Shown here: piece after piece, positions 25,411 through 35,036 of the stretch
Layout: each line of letters starts with the position of its first letter
Numbering within the stretch: the stretch's first letter is position 1
Assembly: GCF_014490555.1 (NCBI RefSeq)
Contig: NZ_CP061032.1
Coordinates: 1,922,001 to 1,986,000, forward strand
Length of the DNA: 64,000 bases
Origin: Corynebacterium lujinxingii
GTDB taxonomy: Bacteria; Actinomycetota; Actinomycetes; Mycobacteriales; Mycobacteriaceae
Direction of reading: 5' to 3'
The notes under the pieces: generated by a model
Told to the model about the DNA's origin: nothing
What the model saw: only the letters and a program-made list of their open reading frames with translations
Databases searched by the model: none
Position numbers and translations under genes: made by a program

Positions 25411-26227
25411 CTTCAGAACACTCGCAATCGCAGCCACCACCGCACTCGTCGGCGTGACGCTCACTGCCTGCTCGGAGGAGTCGCAGGAGGCGTCCGACAT
25501 CGTCGCCACCACGGGTGTGTGGGCCGATGTCGCCTCGGCGGTTACCGGCGAGGACGTGGAGGCGATCATCACGGGCGACGCGGTCGATCCCCACCACTTC
25601 GAGCCCTCGGCGAAGGACCTCGCACGCATCAAGCAGGCCGAGACCGTTGTGGCCAACGGCAGCGGGTACGACGCGGCGCTTTACACCGCCGCCGAGCAGG
25701 ACCGCATCATCCACGCCATTCCGCTTCTCGACAACGACGACCACGACCACCACGACCACACCATCGAGCACGCCTGGTTCGCTCCAGAAAAGGTCCGCCA
25801 GGTCGCAGATGAGGTGGCGGAGCGTGTTGGGGGCGATGCTGGGGTCGTCGATAAGCGAATCAGCGCAATCGAGGACCAGCTCAACGCCGCGCAGCTCAAC
25901 GTCGCGATGACGGAACCGATCGCCGCGGGCCTGGTGGGAGCCAAATTGAACGACGTCACCCCGGAGGAGTACGCGCACGCGAGTGTGAACCACCAGGAGC
26001 CGTCGGCCTCTGCGGTCGCCAAGTTCTTGGAGCAGATCGAAACCGGCCAACTCGACCTGTTGTTCGTCAACCCGCAGAGCATGAACAGTGCGACTGAGCG
26101 CTTGGCGGATGCGGCGAAGGCGCATAATGTTCCCGTTATTGAAATCCGGGAGACACCCCCGGCTGGCGTGGACTTCCTCGATTATTTTGAGCAGGTCGTG
26201 GACCAGATCGCGGAAATTTCGAAGTAG
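25394..26227 (+). CDS. znuA: Zinc/manganese ABC transporter substrate-binding lipoprotein
   Basis: A 277-residue cluster A-I (ZnuA/TroA-type) metal-binding lipoprotein. The lipobox LTAC gives lipidated Cys26. Metal ligands are expected at H67/H68 in DPHHFEPSA, at the histidine of EHAWFAPEKV, and near the C-terminus. A His/Asp-rich loop (residues 113-126, DNDDHDHHDH...) is typical of zinc binders. The ATG lies about 14 nt after a possible -10 and lacks a ribosome site, suggesting a near-leaderless message. Fur-type palindromes flank the start. Zinc is more likely than manganese, by inference. Confidence 0.86.
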   Translation: MENRFHFRTLAIAATTALVGVTLTACSEESQEASDIVATTGVWADVASAVTGEDVEAIITGDAVDPHHFEPSAKDLARIKQAETVVANGSGYDAALYTAAEQDRIIHAIPLLDNDDHDHHDHTIEHAWFAPEKVRQVADEVAERVGGDAGVVDKRISAIEDQLNAAQLNVAMTEPIAAGLVGAKLNDVTPEEYAHASVNHQEPSASAVAKFLEQIETGQLDLLFVNPQSMNSATERLADAAKAHNVPVIEIRETPPAGVDFLDYFEQVVDQIAEISK

Positions 26228-26234
26228 GACAATT

Positions 26235-26906
26235 GTGATCGCTGAGCTGCGCGACGCCGCCGTCGCTCCCCTGTGGTCCGGGCTCGACCTCGTCGTGGAC
26301 AAAGGCGAGTTCATCGCGGTCCTCGGCCCGAACGGCGTCGGCAAATCGACGCTGCTGGGCACCCTGATGGGCACCCGCAAACTCACGCACGGCAGCGCAC
26401 ATGTAAACGGCCGGGTCGGGTTCATCCCGCAGCAGCACATGTTCCCGAAGGATCTCCCGGTGCGCGGGCGCGACCTCGTTTCCTGGGCGATGGGCAAACG
26501 CACCCCGAAGGCAGACGTCGAGGCACAGCTCGCCTCCGTCGGCGCCCACGCGTTCGCCGATCAGCGCGTCGGCCTCCTCTCTGGCGGCCAGCAGCAGCTC
26601 ATCCGACAAGCGCAGGCGTTTTCCCAAGACCCCGAGCTCTTGCTTGCCGACGAACCCCTGCTCTCCCTCGACCCCGCCCGCGCCCGCGACACGGTCGTTA
26701 GGTTGCACGAGCACCCGGCTGCGGTGGTGTGTGTGACGCACTCAATTAACCCGGTGCTCGGCGTCGTCGATAGGGTGCTCTACCTCGGTCCGAAGGGCCA
26801 CGTCATCGGGGATGTTTCTGAGGTCATGCGCTCCGAAGTACTAAGCGAGCTCTACGGCACGCGCGTCGATGTCGTCGAAGTGGACGGAAGGATGGTCGTG
26901 CTGTGA
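26235..26906 (+). CDS. znuC: Metal ABC transporter ATP-binding protein
   Basis: A 223-residue ATPase of the znu-type importer. Walker A GPNGVGKST is at residues 31-39, the Q-loop at IPQQHMFPKD, signature LLSGGQQQLIRQAQ, Walker B LLLADEPLLSLDP and the H-loop VTHSIN. The start is the GTG at 26235, with AGGA 7 nt upstream and 7 bp after the znuA stop; the longer open frame from 26088 lies inside znuA and is not used. It overlaps znuB by 4 bp (GTGA). Confidence 0.9.
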   Translation: MIAELRDAAVAPLWSGLDLVVDKGEFIAVLGPNGVGKSTLLGTLMGTRKLTHGSAHVNGRVGFIPQQHMFPKDLPVRGRDLVSWAMGKRTPKADVEAQLASVGAHAFADQRVGLLSGGQQQLIRQAQAFSQDPELLLADEPLLSLDPARARDTVVRLHEHPAAVVCVTHSINPVLGVVDRVLYLGPKGHVIGDVSEVMRSEVLSELYGTRVDVVEVDGRMVVL

Positions 26907-27712
26907 GTGACACCTTGTTTCTGCTCAGCCAGGATTTCGTGCAAACCACGCTGATCGCGTGCGCGCTGCTCGGCATCCTCTCCGGCGTGATGGCGCCGCT
27001 GGTGGTGCTGCGCCAGATGTCCTTTTCCGTCCACGCCACCTCCGAGCTGGCGCTCATGGGTGCTTCGGCGGCGTTGCTGTTCGGCCTCAACGTCGGCTTT
27101 GGCGCGGTCGCCGGTGCTGTCGTGGCTGCACTCGTCCTCGCTGCGCTGGGGCTGAAGGGCCAGCAAGACTCCGCCGTGGGCGTGGCCATGAGTTTCGGCA
27201 TGGCGCTGTCCGTGCTGTTTATCCACCTCTACCCCGGCAACTCCAACCGGGCGCTGGCGCTGCTCACCGGCCAGATCGTCGGCGTGTCCGCGCAAAACGT
27301 GGTGCTGCTCGGGATCACGACCGCCGTCGTCGCGGGTGCCGTCATCGCCTTGTGGCGCCCGCTGCTGTTCGCCTCGGCTGATCCGGTGATGGCTGCGGCA
27401 TCAAACGTGCCGGTGCGCGCGATGGCGCTGACGTTCGCCGTGCTCGTCGGTATCGCCTCGGCGCAGTCGGTGCAGATCGTCGGCGCACTGCTGGTGATGT
27501 CGCTGCTGATCACGCCCGGCGCGGCCGCCGCCCAAGTCACCGCGAACCCGGTGCGCGCGGTGTGGCTGTCCATCCTGTTCGCGGAACTTTCCGCTATCGG
27601 CGGCATGGTGCTCTCGCTCGCCCCCGGCGTGCCGGTGAGCGTGTTCGTGGCCTTTATTTCCTTCGGCATCTACCTCGTGTGCCGAGGGTTCGCCTACCTG
27701 AAGTCGCGGTAG
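26903..27712 (+). CDS. znuB: Metal ABC transporter permease
   Basis: A 269-residue ABC-3 family permease with about eight predicted membrane helices. Landmarks are APLVVLRQMSFSVHATSELALMG near the N terminus and VQIVGALLVMSLLITPGAAA later in the chain, both typical of ZnuB/MntB permeases. GTG start overlapping the znuC stop, so the subunits are translationally coupled. Its 3' end overlaps the convergent DUF2334 gene by 19 bp. Confidence 0.9.
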   Translation: MSDTLFLLSQDFVQTTLIACALLGILSGVMAPLVVLRQMSFSVHATSELALMGASAALLFGLNVGFGAVAGAVVAALVLAALGLKGQQDSAVGVAMSFGMALSVLFIHLYPGNSNRALALLTGQIVGVSAQNVVLLGITTAVVAGAVIALWRPLLFASADPVMAAASNVPVRAMALTFAVLVGIASAQSVQIVGALLVMSLLITPGAAAAQVTANPVRAVWLSILFAELSAIGGMVLSLAPGVPVSVFVAFISFGIYLVCRGFAYLKSR

Positions 27713-28368
27713 TCGGCCGGTTCCGCGCCGGCCTCCACGGCTGCGGCGGCCGCGGCGAGGAAGTCGCGGCGCACCTTCTTCTGGTCCAGTTCGCGGCCGG
27801 ATGCCGACAGACGGATCGTGTTGCCCTTTTCGGCGCCGCGCTCAGCGGCCTTGATCACGTTGCGGCGCCACCACTTGGCGGCGCCGTAGCCCTCGCCGAC
27901 GGACAGGTTGCGGGCTTGGGCGAACTCGTCGCGGTGCAACCGGTAGATGCCCTTCGTCGACGCCGCCACGGCAAACCCGAACTCGCTTAGTACCTCGAGG
28001 GTGCCGTCCGACATGCGCCAGCGCGGTGGGGCGAACATGTCCAGGTCGAAGCCCAGCGCCGCCATCTGCCGCGTCGCGCCCTTTAGTCGCAGCCGCGCTT
28101 CGTGGGCGCGAAGGTTCGCAAACTCGCTGCGGCGGCCCTGCACCGGCTGGTCGAAGCCGTTGAGCATGAGTGCGCGCTTATCAAGCTGTCCAAGCAGCCA
28201 CTCCCGGGTGGTGTTGTCCTCGGCCAGGTGCCACTTCTTGTCGATGTGCGGCGCCACCAGAAGCGACACCGCCACCCCCTCCCGGTCCAGGTCGCGCACC
28301 ATGCTTGTCACGTTGTCCAACGTGGCGTCGAAGATGGACGAGATGGAGACGAGCAGGCGGCCGGGCAT
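27694..28368 (-). CDS. DUF2334 polysaccharide-deacetylase-like protein
   Basis: A 224-residue protein of the DUF2334 family, related to the NodB/polysaccharide deacetylase fold. Seen are the opening strand RLLVSISSIFDATL, LLVAPHIDKKW, the LMLNGFDQP turn and MFAPPRWRMSDGTLEVL. Typical deacetylases keep a metal-binding H-x3-H; here HIDKKW and the NGFDQP turn are only weak matches, so activity is uncertain. ATG at 28368 is used, without a clear ribosome site. It starts 8 bp after the ptrB stop on the same strand, so it may be the last gene of the purC-ptrB unit. Confidence 0.68.
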   Translation of the reverse strand: MPGRLLVSISSIFDATLDNVTSMVRDLDREGVAVSLLVAPHIDKKWHLAEDNTTREWLLGQLDKRALMLNGFDQPVQGRRSEFANLRAHEARLRLKGATRQMAALGFDLDMFAPPRWRMSDGTLEVLSEFGFAVAASTKGIYRLHRDEFAQARNLSVGEGYGAAKWWRRNVIKAAERGAEKGNTIRLSASGRELDQKKVRRDFLAAAAAAVEAGAEPADYRDFR

Positions 28369-28376
28369 AAGGGGAA

Positions 28377-30473
28377 TTATCGCACAGGAGCCTCGACCGC
28401 GCCGGACTTCACCAGCGTCCACGCGTACTCGAACGCGGTCTGCTTCCACTTGGCGTAGCGGCCCGACACACCGCCGTGGCCGGCGGACATTTCCGTCTTC
28501 AGCAGGATCTCGCCGCCGGTGGCCACCTCACGCAGCTTCGCCACCCACTTGGCGGGCTCGACGTAAAGCACGCGGGTGTCGTTCAGGCTCGTGACCGCCA
28601 GGATATCCGGGTAATCCTGCGCTGCGACGTTCTCGTACGGGGCATAGGTTGCCATGTAGTCGTACACCTCAGAGTCGTGGTACGGGTCGCCCCACTCCTC
28701 CCATTCGCCGACGGTCAGCGGCAGCTCCGGCTTCAAAATGGAGGTCAGCGGATCCACGAACGGCACGATCGCCTGGATGCCCGCGAATTTCCCCGGGGCC
28801 ATGTTCGCCACAGCGCCCATGAGCAGGCCGCCGGCGGAGCCGCCTTCCGCAACCATCTTGTCGTGCGTGGTCAGCCCCTCGGCCACCACGGCGTCGGCGC
28901 TGGCGATGAAGTCGGTGAAGGTGTTGACCTTGTGCAGCATCTTGCCGTTGTCGTACCAGGCCCGGCCCATCTCGCCGCCGCCGCGCACGTGGGCGCACGC
29001 CCAGATCATGCCGCGATCGAGCAAAGACAGCCGCGCAACCGAAAAGCCCGGGTCCATCGACGCCTCGTAGGAGCCGTAGCCGTACAGCAACAGCGGCGCC
29101 GGGCCTGCAACCCCTTTGCGACGCACCACCGAAACCGGCACCTGCGCGCCGTCGTCAGCCGTTGCCCAGATGCGGAACGCCTCGTAGTCGTCGGCGTTGT
29201 AACCGCCTTCGACCTCCTGCTGCTTGAGCAGCGTCTTCTTGCCTGTGGCCACTTCGTAGTCCAGCACCTGCGACGGCTGCGTGTACGAGGAGTAGCCGAG
29301 CCGCACCACCGGCGCGTCCCACTCCGGGTTGCCGCCGAGCCCGACGTTATAGAGCTCCTCGGAGAACTCCAGCTCGTCAAACTCGCCGAAGCCACCGCTT
29401 AACGACGACACCGCCAGCCGCGGAATCCCACCCCGGCGATACGCCATGAACATGAAGTCGCGGTAGGTATCGATGCCCTCGATGCGCACCGTGTCAGAGT
29501 GCCCGACCAGCACGTCCAATGTCTTCAACGGCGCCAGCTCGCCGACGGGTGTCGTCGCCACGCAAAAGTTCGCGCCATGAGCGTTGTGGGTGATCACCCA
29601 ATACTCGGTGCCGTCTACGACGCAGTAGTCCGGGTGGTACTCGATGCCGGCATCGCGCGGCCAGAGCACCTCGAACTCGCCGGTCGGATTGTCTAGGTCG
29701 AGCACACGGTACTCGGAGGTGAGCGAGGAGGACGCGACGATCATGAGGAAGCGCTCCGCGCGGTCCGCACCAACGCCGACGCCGAACTTCTCGTCCGTCT
29801 CCTCGTAGACCAGCACGTCCTCGTCAGCTGCGGTGCCGACCTTGTGGCGCCAGATCTGGTGGGGCCGCCACGCGTCGTCGCAACGCACGTAGAACAGGTA
29901 GTCCTCGCCGGCCCAGGTGGCGCCGTAGAACACGCCGTCTAGCTGGTCGTCGAGAAGCTCGCCGGTCTCCAGGTTTTTGATGCGCATGGTGAAGCGCTCG
30001 CTACCTTCGGTGTCGAAGGAGTATGCGAGCAACCGCCCCGAAGTGGACACCGACGAGGCGCCGAGTGAGAAGAACTCGTGGCCGTCGGCCAACTCGTTGA
30101 CGTCGAGCAGCACCTGCTCATCCGGCATGTCCTCCGACACCTCGGGCGGGGTCCACGGGTCGTCGGCGGTGGGCACGCGGCAGGAAATGCCGTAGTTCTT
30201 CCCCTCGACGGTGCGGCCGTAGTACCACCAGTTGCCTTGGCGCTGCGGGATGGACATGTCCGTTTCCTTGATGCGGGACTTGATCTCGGCGTAGATGTCG
30301 TCGGCAAGCCCGCTCCACGCGGAAGTCTTCTTCTCCGTGTAGGCGTTTTCCGCCTCGAGGTACTCGATGACCTCAGGGTTGTCCTTGTCGCGCAGCCACT
30401 CGTAGTCGTCGTGGAAGTCGCGCCCGTGGAAGGTCCTTATGATCGGGTGCTTTACTGCCTTCGGTGCGGTCAT
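28377..30473 (-). CDS. ptrB: Oligopeptidase B (prolyl oligopeptidase family)
   Basis: A 698-residue cytoplasmic serine peptidase that cuts short peptides after Arg/Lys. An N-terminal beta-propeller (about 70-400) caps a C-terminal alpha/beta-hydrolase. The nucleophile is in EGGSAGGLLMG, the acid in LNDTRVLYVEPAKW and the histidine in SAGHGGVSGR. Propeller marker NWWYYGRTVEGKNY and GYGSYEASMDPGFS are also family features. Its ATG overlaps the purC stop (ATGA), linking it to purine synthesis by transcription only. Confidence 0.93.
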   Translation of the reverse strand: MTAPKAVKHPIIRTFHGRDFHDDYEWLRDKDNPEVIEYLEAENAYTEKKTSAWSGLADDIYAEIKSRIKETDMSIPQRQGNWWYYGRTVEGKNYGISCRVPTADDPWTPPEVSEDMPDEQVLLDVNELADGHEFFSLGASSVSTSGRLLAYSFDTEGSERFTMRIKNLETGELLDDQLDGVFYGATWAGEDYLFYVRCDDAWRPHQIWRHKVGTAADEDVLVYEETDEKFGVGVGADRAERFLMIVASSSLTSEYRVLDLDNPTGEFEVLWPRDAGIEYHPDYCVVDGTEYWVITHNAHGANFCVATTPVGELAPLKTLDVLVGHSDTVRIEGIDTYRDFMFMAYRRGGIPRLAVSSLSGGFGEFDELEFSEELYNVGLGGNPEWDAPVVRLGYSSYTQPSQVLDYEVATGKKTLLKQQEVEGGYNADDYEAFRIWATADDGAQVPVSVVRRKGVAGPAPLLLYGYGSYEASMDPGFSVARLSLLDRGMIWACAHVRGGGEMGRAWYDNGKMLHKVNTFTDFIASADAVVAEGLTTHDKMVAEGGSAGGLLMGAVANMAPGKFAGIQAIVPFVDPLTSILKPELPLTVGEWEEWGDPYHDSEVYDYMATYAPYENVAAQDYPDILAVTSLNDTRVLYVEPAKWVAKLREVATGGEILLKTEMSAGHGGVSGRYAKWKQTAFEYAWTLVKSGAVEAPVR

Positions 30474-31366
30474 GCGTGCTGCCCCGGCCAGTCGGCAAAG
30501 CGTCGACCACTGAGGCGCTCGTAGGCCTCGATGTAGCGGTCGCGGGTCGCCTCAACCACCGAGCCCGGCAGCTCCGGCGGCAGCGAACCGTCGGACGGAT
30601 CCCAGCCGGACTTCGGGCTCTTCAGCCAGTTGCGCACGTACTGCTTGTCAAAGCTGGGCTGGTTCTTGCCCTCCTCGTAGCCGTCCGCGGGCCAGTAGCG
30701 GGAAGAATCCGGCGTGAGGACTTCGTCGGCAAGCACGAGCTCACCGCCCTCGTCCAGGCCGAACTCGAACTTCGTGTCCGCGAGGATGATGCCCTTGGTC
30801 TCGGCGTACTCGGCGGCACGCGTGTAGACCTCGAGGGTTGCGTCCCGCAGGCGCCCGGCAAGCTCGCTGCCCACCTTGTTCGCCACAAAGTCGAACGTGA
30901 CGTTCTCGTCGTGGTCGCCCTGCTCCGCCTTGGTCGCGGGGGTGAAGATCGGCTCGGGCAGCTTCGAGGCCTCCTCGAGCCCGTCGGGCAACTTAACGCC
31001 ACACACGCGTCCGGTGGCGTCGTACTCCTTCTTGCCGGAGCCGGTGAGGTAGCCGCGGGCGACGCACTCGAACGGCACCATGTCCAGGCGCTTGACCACC
31101 ATGGCGCGACCGAGGACGTCTTCGGGGATGCGCTCGTCGTCGATCGGGCCTGCGAGGTGGTTCGGCACATCAGAAAGCAGGTCGAAGAAGAACATCGAGG
31201 TCGCCGTGAGAATGCGGCCCTTGTCCGGGATCGCCGGCTCAAGCGAGTAGTCGAACGCGGAAATCCGGTCCGACGCCACCAAGAGCAGCGTCTTGTCGTC
31301 GACTTCGTAAATCTCGCGGACTTTGCCACCGGCGAGGTGGGAATAATCGGATAGCTCTGGACGCAT
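30470..31366 (-). CDS. purC: Phosphoribosylaminoimidazole-succinocarboxamide synthase (SAICAR synthetase)
   Basis: A 298-residue ATP-dependent enzyme that joins CAIR and aspartate. Signature segments are GKVREIYEVDDKTLLLVASDR (split here as GKVREIYEV and LLLVASDRISAFD), VKRLDMVPFECVARGYLTGSG and ADTKFEFGLD. The ATG at 31366 is chosen because homology begins at RPELSDYSHLAGG and TATACT ends 7 nt upstream, giving a leaderless message. Divergent from the lipoprotein gene at 31386. Confidence 0.96.
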   Translation of the reverse strand: MRPELSDYSHLAGGKVREIYEVDDKTLLLVASDRISAFDYSLEPAIPDKGRILTATSMFFFDLLSDVPNHLAGPIDDERIPEDVLGRAMVVKRLDMVPFECVARGYLTGSGKKEYDATGRVCGVKLPDGLEEASKLPEPIFTPATKAEQGDHDENVTFDFVANKVGSELAGRLRDATLEVYTRAAEYAETKGIILADTKFEFGLDEGGELVLADEVLTPDSSRYWPADGYEEGKNQPSFDKQYVRNWLKSPKSGWDPSDGSLPPELPGSVVEATRDRYIEAYERLSGRRFADWPGQHA

Positions 31367-31372
31367 GCGCGC

Positions 31373-31379
31373 TAGTATA
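31373..31379. promoter_or_regulatory. Shared bidirectional -10 for purC and a lipoprotein gene
   Basis: The heptamer TAGTATA reads TAGTAT on the plus strand and TATACT on the minus strand. Each hexamer ends exactly 7 nt before its start codon (GTG at 31386, ATG at 31366). Both messages are predicted to be leaderless. Confidence 0.65.
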
Positions 31380-31385
31380 TGCCCC

Positions 31386-31907
31386 GTGAATAAACGCGCG
31401 ACCGCAGTCCTCATCCCCCTCGTTTTGGCTGCGTGCGACACCCCTTCCGCGTTCGACGGCGACATGCCGGCCTTCACCGAAACCCGCGACGGCGCCACGT
31501 TGCGCTACGGCCAAACCGCGAAACTTGTCACCAAAGACGTCCAGTTCGACGTGCCGGTGCAATGGGAGATCACCGTCGACGAGCCGGAAACCGAGCGCGC
31601 CCCGCGCAGCGCGAGCGAAGCTGCCGACATCGTCTGCTTCCCCGTCACGCTCACCCCGGTTGCGGTCGGCGAGCACCCCGTCGACGTCACCGTTGCTCTG
31701 CCCGAGCTTTCGCTTGTCGACGACACCCTCAACGCCAACACCGCCTCCAGCCAATACTGCGGCGAATCGGCGTTCAGCGGCTACACCCCGGACCTCACCG
31801 GGCCCCAGCACGGCTTCGTCGCCTCCTGGGCCGGTACTGCCGAGCCGGGGGTTGTGGCCACCGGCGTCGAGGTGAAAACCCGTGACGCGACGGTGACCTT
31901 TCAGTAG
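31386..31907 (+). CDS. Secreted lipoprotein of unknown function
   Basis: A 173-residue protein with a short lipoprotein signal ending in LAAC (Cys17). The mature part is beta-rich with two further cysteines (DIVCFP and SQYCGES) that could form a disulfide. It ends in alternating polar/hydrophobic strands suggesting an Ig-like fold. No family is recognised. The GTG start at 31386 is chosen because it follows a -10 by 7 nt. Its stop abuts that of purB. Confidence 0.7.
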   Translation: MNKRATAVLIPLVLAACDTPSAFDGDMPAFTETRDGATLRYGQTAKLVTKDVQFDVPVQWEITVDEPETERAPRSASEAADIVCFPVTLTPVAVGEHPVDVTVALPELSLVDDTLNANTASSQYCGESAFSGYTPDLTGPQHGFVASWAGTAEPGVVATGVEVKTRDATVTFQ

Positions 31908-33340
31908 TTAGAGGATGTCGCCCGGGGTGTAGTCGGCGGCCTCGGGGTGGGCCTTGACCAGGTCGTCGATACGCGCGAGCACCCGGTCCACCTGCGACTC
32001 GGCGGCGCCGATGAAGGCGGCCTTGTCCTCCAGCGCTTTATCCAGCTGCGCCTTGTCCAGCGGGAGGCGATCGTCGCCAGCCAAGCGCTCCACCAGATTC
32101 TGCTCGGCGCCGCGCTCGCGCATGTCGAGAGCCATGGCGACCGCATTTTCCTTGATCACCTCGTGGGCGGTCTCGCGGCCCACGCCGGCGCGCACGCTCG
32201 CCATGAGAATGCGGGTGGTGGCCAAAAACGGCAGGTAGCGGTCCAGTTCGCGGTTGATCATCGCCGGGAACGCGCCGAACTCGTCGAGCACCGTGAGCAT
32301 GGTCTCCAGCTGGCCGTCGATGGCGAAGAACGCGTCCGGCAGCGCGACTCGACGAACCACGGAGCAGAACACGTCGCCCTCGTTCCACTGCTGGCCGGCC
32401 AGGTCGCCCACCATGGTGAGGTAGCCGCGCAGGATCACCTGGAAGCCGCCGACGCGCTCGCAGGAACGCGCGTTCATCTTGTGCGGCATCGCGGACGAGC
32501 CGACCTGGCCTTCCTTGAAGCCCTCGGTGACCGTCTCGTTGCCGGCCATGAGGCGGATGGTGGTCGCAAGCGACGACGGGCCCGCGCCCAGCTGCACCAG
32601 CGAGGACACCACGTCGAAGTCGAGCGAGCGCGGGTAGACCTGGCCCACCGAGTCAAAGACGCGGTCGAAGCCGAGACCTGCAGCAATCCCCTGCTCGAGT
32701 TGCGACAGTTTCTCCTCGTCGCCGCCCATGAGGTCCAGCATGTCCTGCGCGGTGCCCATCGGCCCCTTGATGCCGCGGAGAGCGTACCGGGACAGCAACT
32801 CCTCGATGCGCTCGACGGCGACGAGGATCTCGTCGGCAGCTGAGGCGAAGCGCTTGCCCAAGGTGGTGGCCTGCGCTGCGACGTTGTGGGAGCGGCCGGC
32901 CATGACCAGCGACTTGTACTCGCCGGCGCGGTTGCCCACCGCCTTGAGCAGCGCGACCGCCTTGTCGCGAGTCAGCTCAAGCGCCTTGCGCACCTGGAGC
33001 TGCTCGACGTTTTCGGTCAGGTCTCGCGAGGTCATACCCTTGTGGATCTCCTCGTGGCCCGCCAGCGCGTTGAACTCCTCGATGCGCGCCTTTACGTCGT
33101 GGCGCGTAACTTTTTCACGCTCCGCGATGGACTCCAGATCCACCTGGTCGATGACCCTCTCATAGTCCTCGATGGCACCGTCGGCCACCTCAACCCCGAG
33201 CTCCTGCTGCGCCTTGAGCACAGCGATCCAAAGCTCGCGCTCGAGGATGATCTTGTGCTCCGGCGCCCACAGCGTGGCCATCTCCGGCGAGGCGTAGCGG
33301 TTACTCAAAACATTCGCGTTATTCGGCTTCACGGGTGTCA

Positions 33341-33344
<4 letters not shown>
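31908..33344 (-). CDS. purB: Adenylosuccinate lyase
   Basis: A 478-residue fumarase/aspartase-superfamily enzyme. It acts twice in purine synthesis, releasing fumarate from SAICAR and from adenylosuccinate. The superfamily signature is the SSAMPHKMN loop. The catalytic-histidine region TSRDLTENVEQLQ and AGRSHNVAAQATTLGKR are also present. The ATG overlaps the purD stop (ATGA), so translation is coupled to purD upstream; a second in-frame ATG lies at 33341. Confidence 0.95.
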
Positions 33345-34588
<1,244 letters not shown>

Positions 34589-34595
34589 GGGCTCC

Positions 34596-34611
34596 AACTT
34601 ACCGGTAGCGT
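34596..34611. promoter_or_regulatory. Back-to-back -10 boxes of purD and the HIT gene
   Basis: TAAGTT on the minus strand (34596-34601) lies 7 nt before the purD ATG. TAGCGT on the plus strand (34606-34611) lies 8 nt before the HIT ATG. The layout matches the other closely spaced divergent pairs in this window. Confidence 0.45.
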
Positions 34612-34619
34612 CGGTAAGC

Positions 34620-35036
34620 ATGAGCACCGTATTCAGCAAGATCATCGCAGGCGACATCCCGGGCCGCATCGTCTACCAAGACGACACGGTCGCGGCGTTT
34701 CTCACCATCGAGCCGGTCGCGTACGGCCACACGCTGGTCGTGCCGGTCGAGGAAATCGACAAGTGGACCGACATCCCCGCCGACCTGTGGGCGCACATGA
34801 ACGAAGTCGCGCAGAACATCGGGCGCGTCATTGTCGACGAGTTCGACGCCGAGCGCGCCGGCTACCTCATCGCCGGCTTCGAGGTCCCCCACGCCCACAT
34901 CCACGTCTTCCCGGCCGACGACATGTCGGGCTACTCGCTGGCCAACGCATTGCGTGCCGACGACACCGACCCCGCCAAGATGGACTCCGCCGCCGAGACC
35001 ATCCGCGAGGGTCTTAAGCGGCAGGCAGCGAAATAG
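34620..35036 (+). CDS. HIT family nucleotide-binding protein
   Basis: A 138-residue histidine-triad protein. The catalytic motif HAHIHVFP (HxHxHxx) is near residue 99, and the N-terminal FSKIIAGDIPGRIVYQDD and GHTLVVPVEE are typical of the HINT branch, which hydrolyses AMP-linked phosphoramidates. Its position beside purD is conserved in C. glutamicum. It overlaps the convergent phoS gene by 23 bp at its 3' end. Confidence 0.92.
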   Translation: MSTVFSKIIAGDIPGRIVYQDDTVAAFLTIEPVAYGHTLVVPVEEIDKWTDIPADLWAHMNEVAQNIGRVIVDEFDAERAGYLIAGFEVPHAHIHVFPADDMSGYSLANALRADDTDPAKMDSAAETIREGLKRQAAK

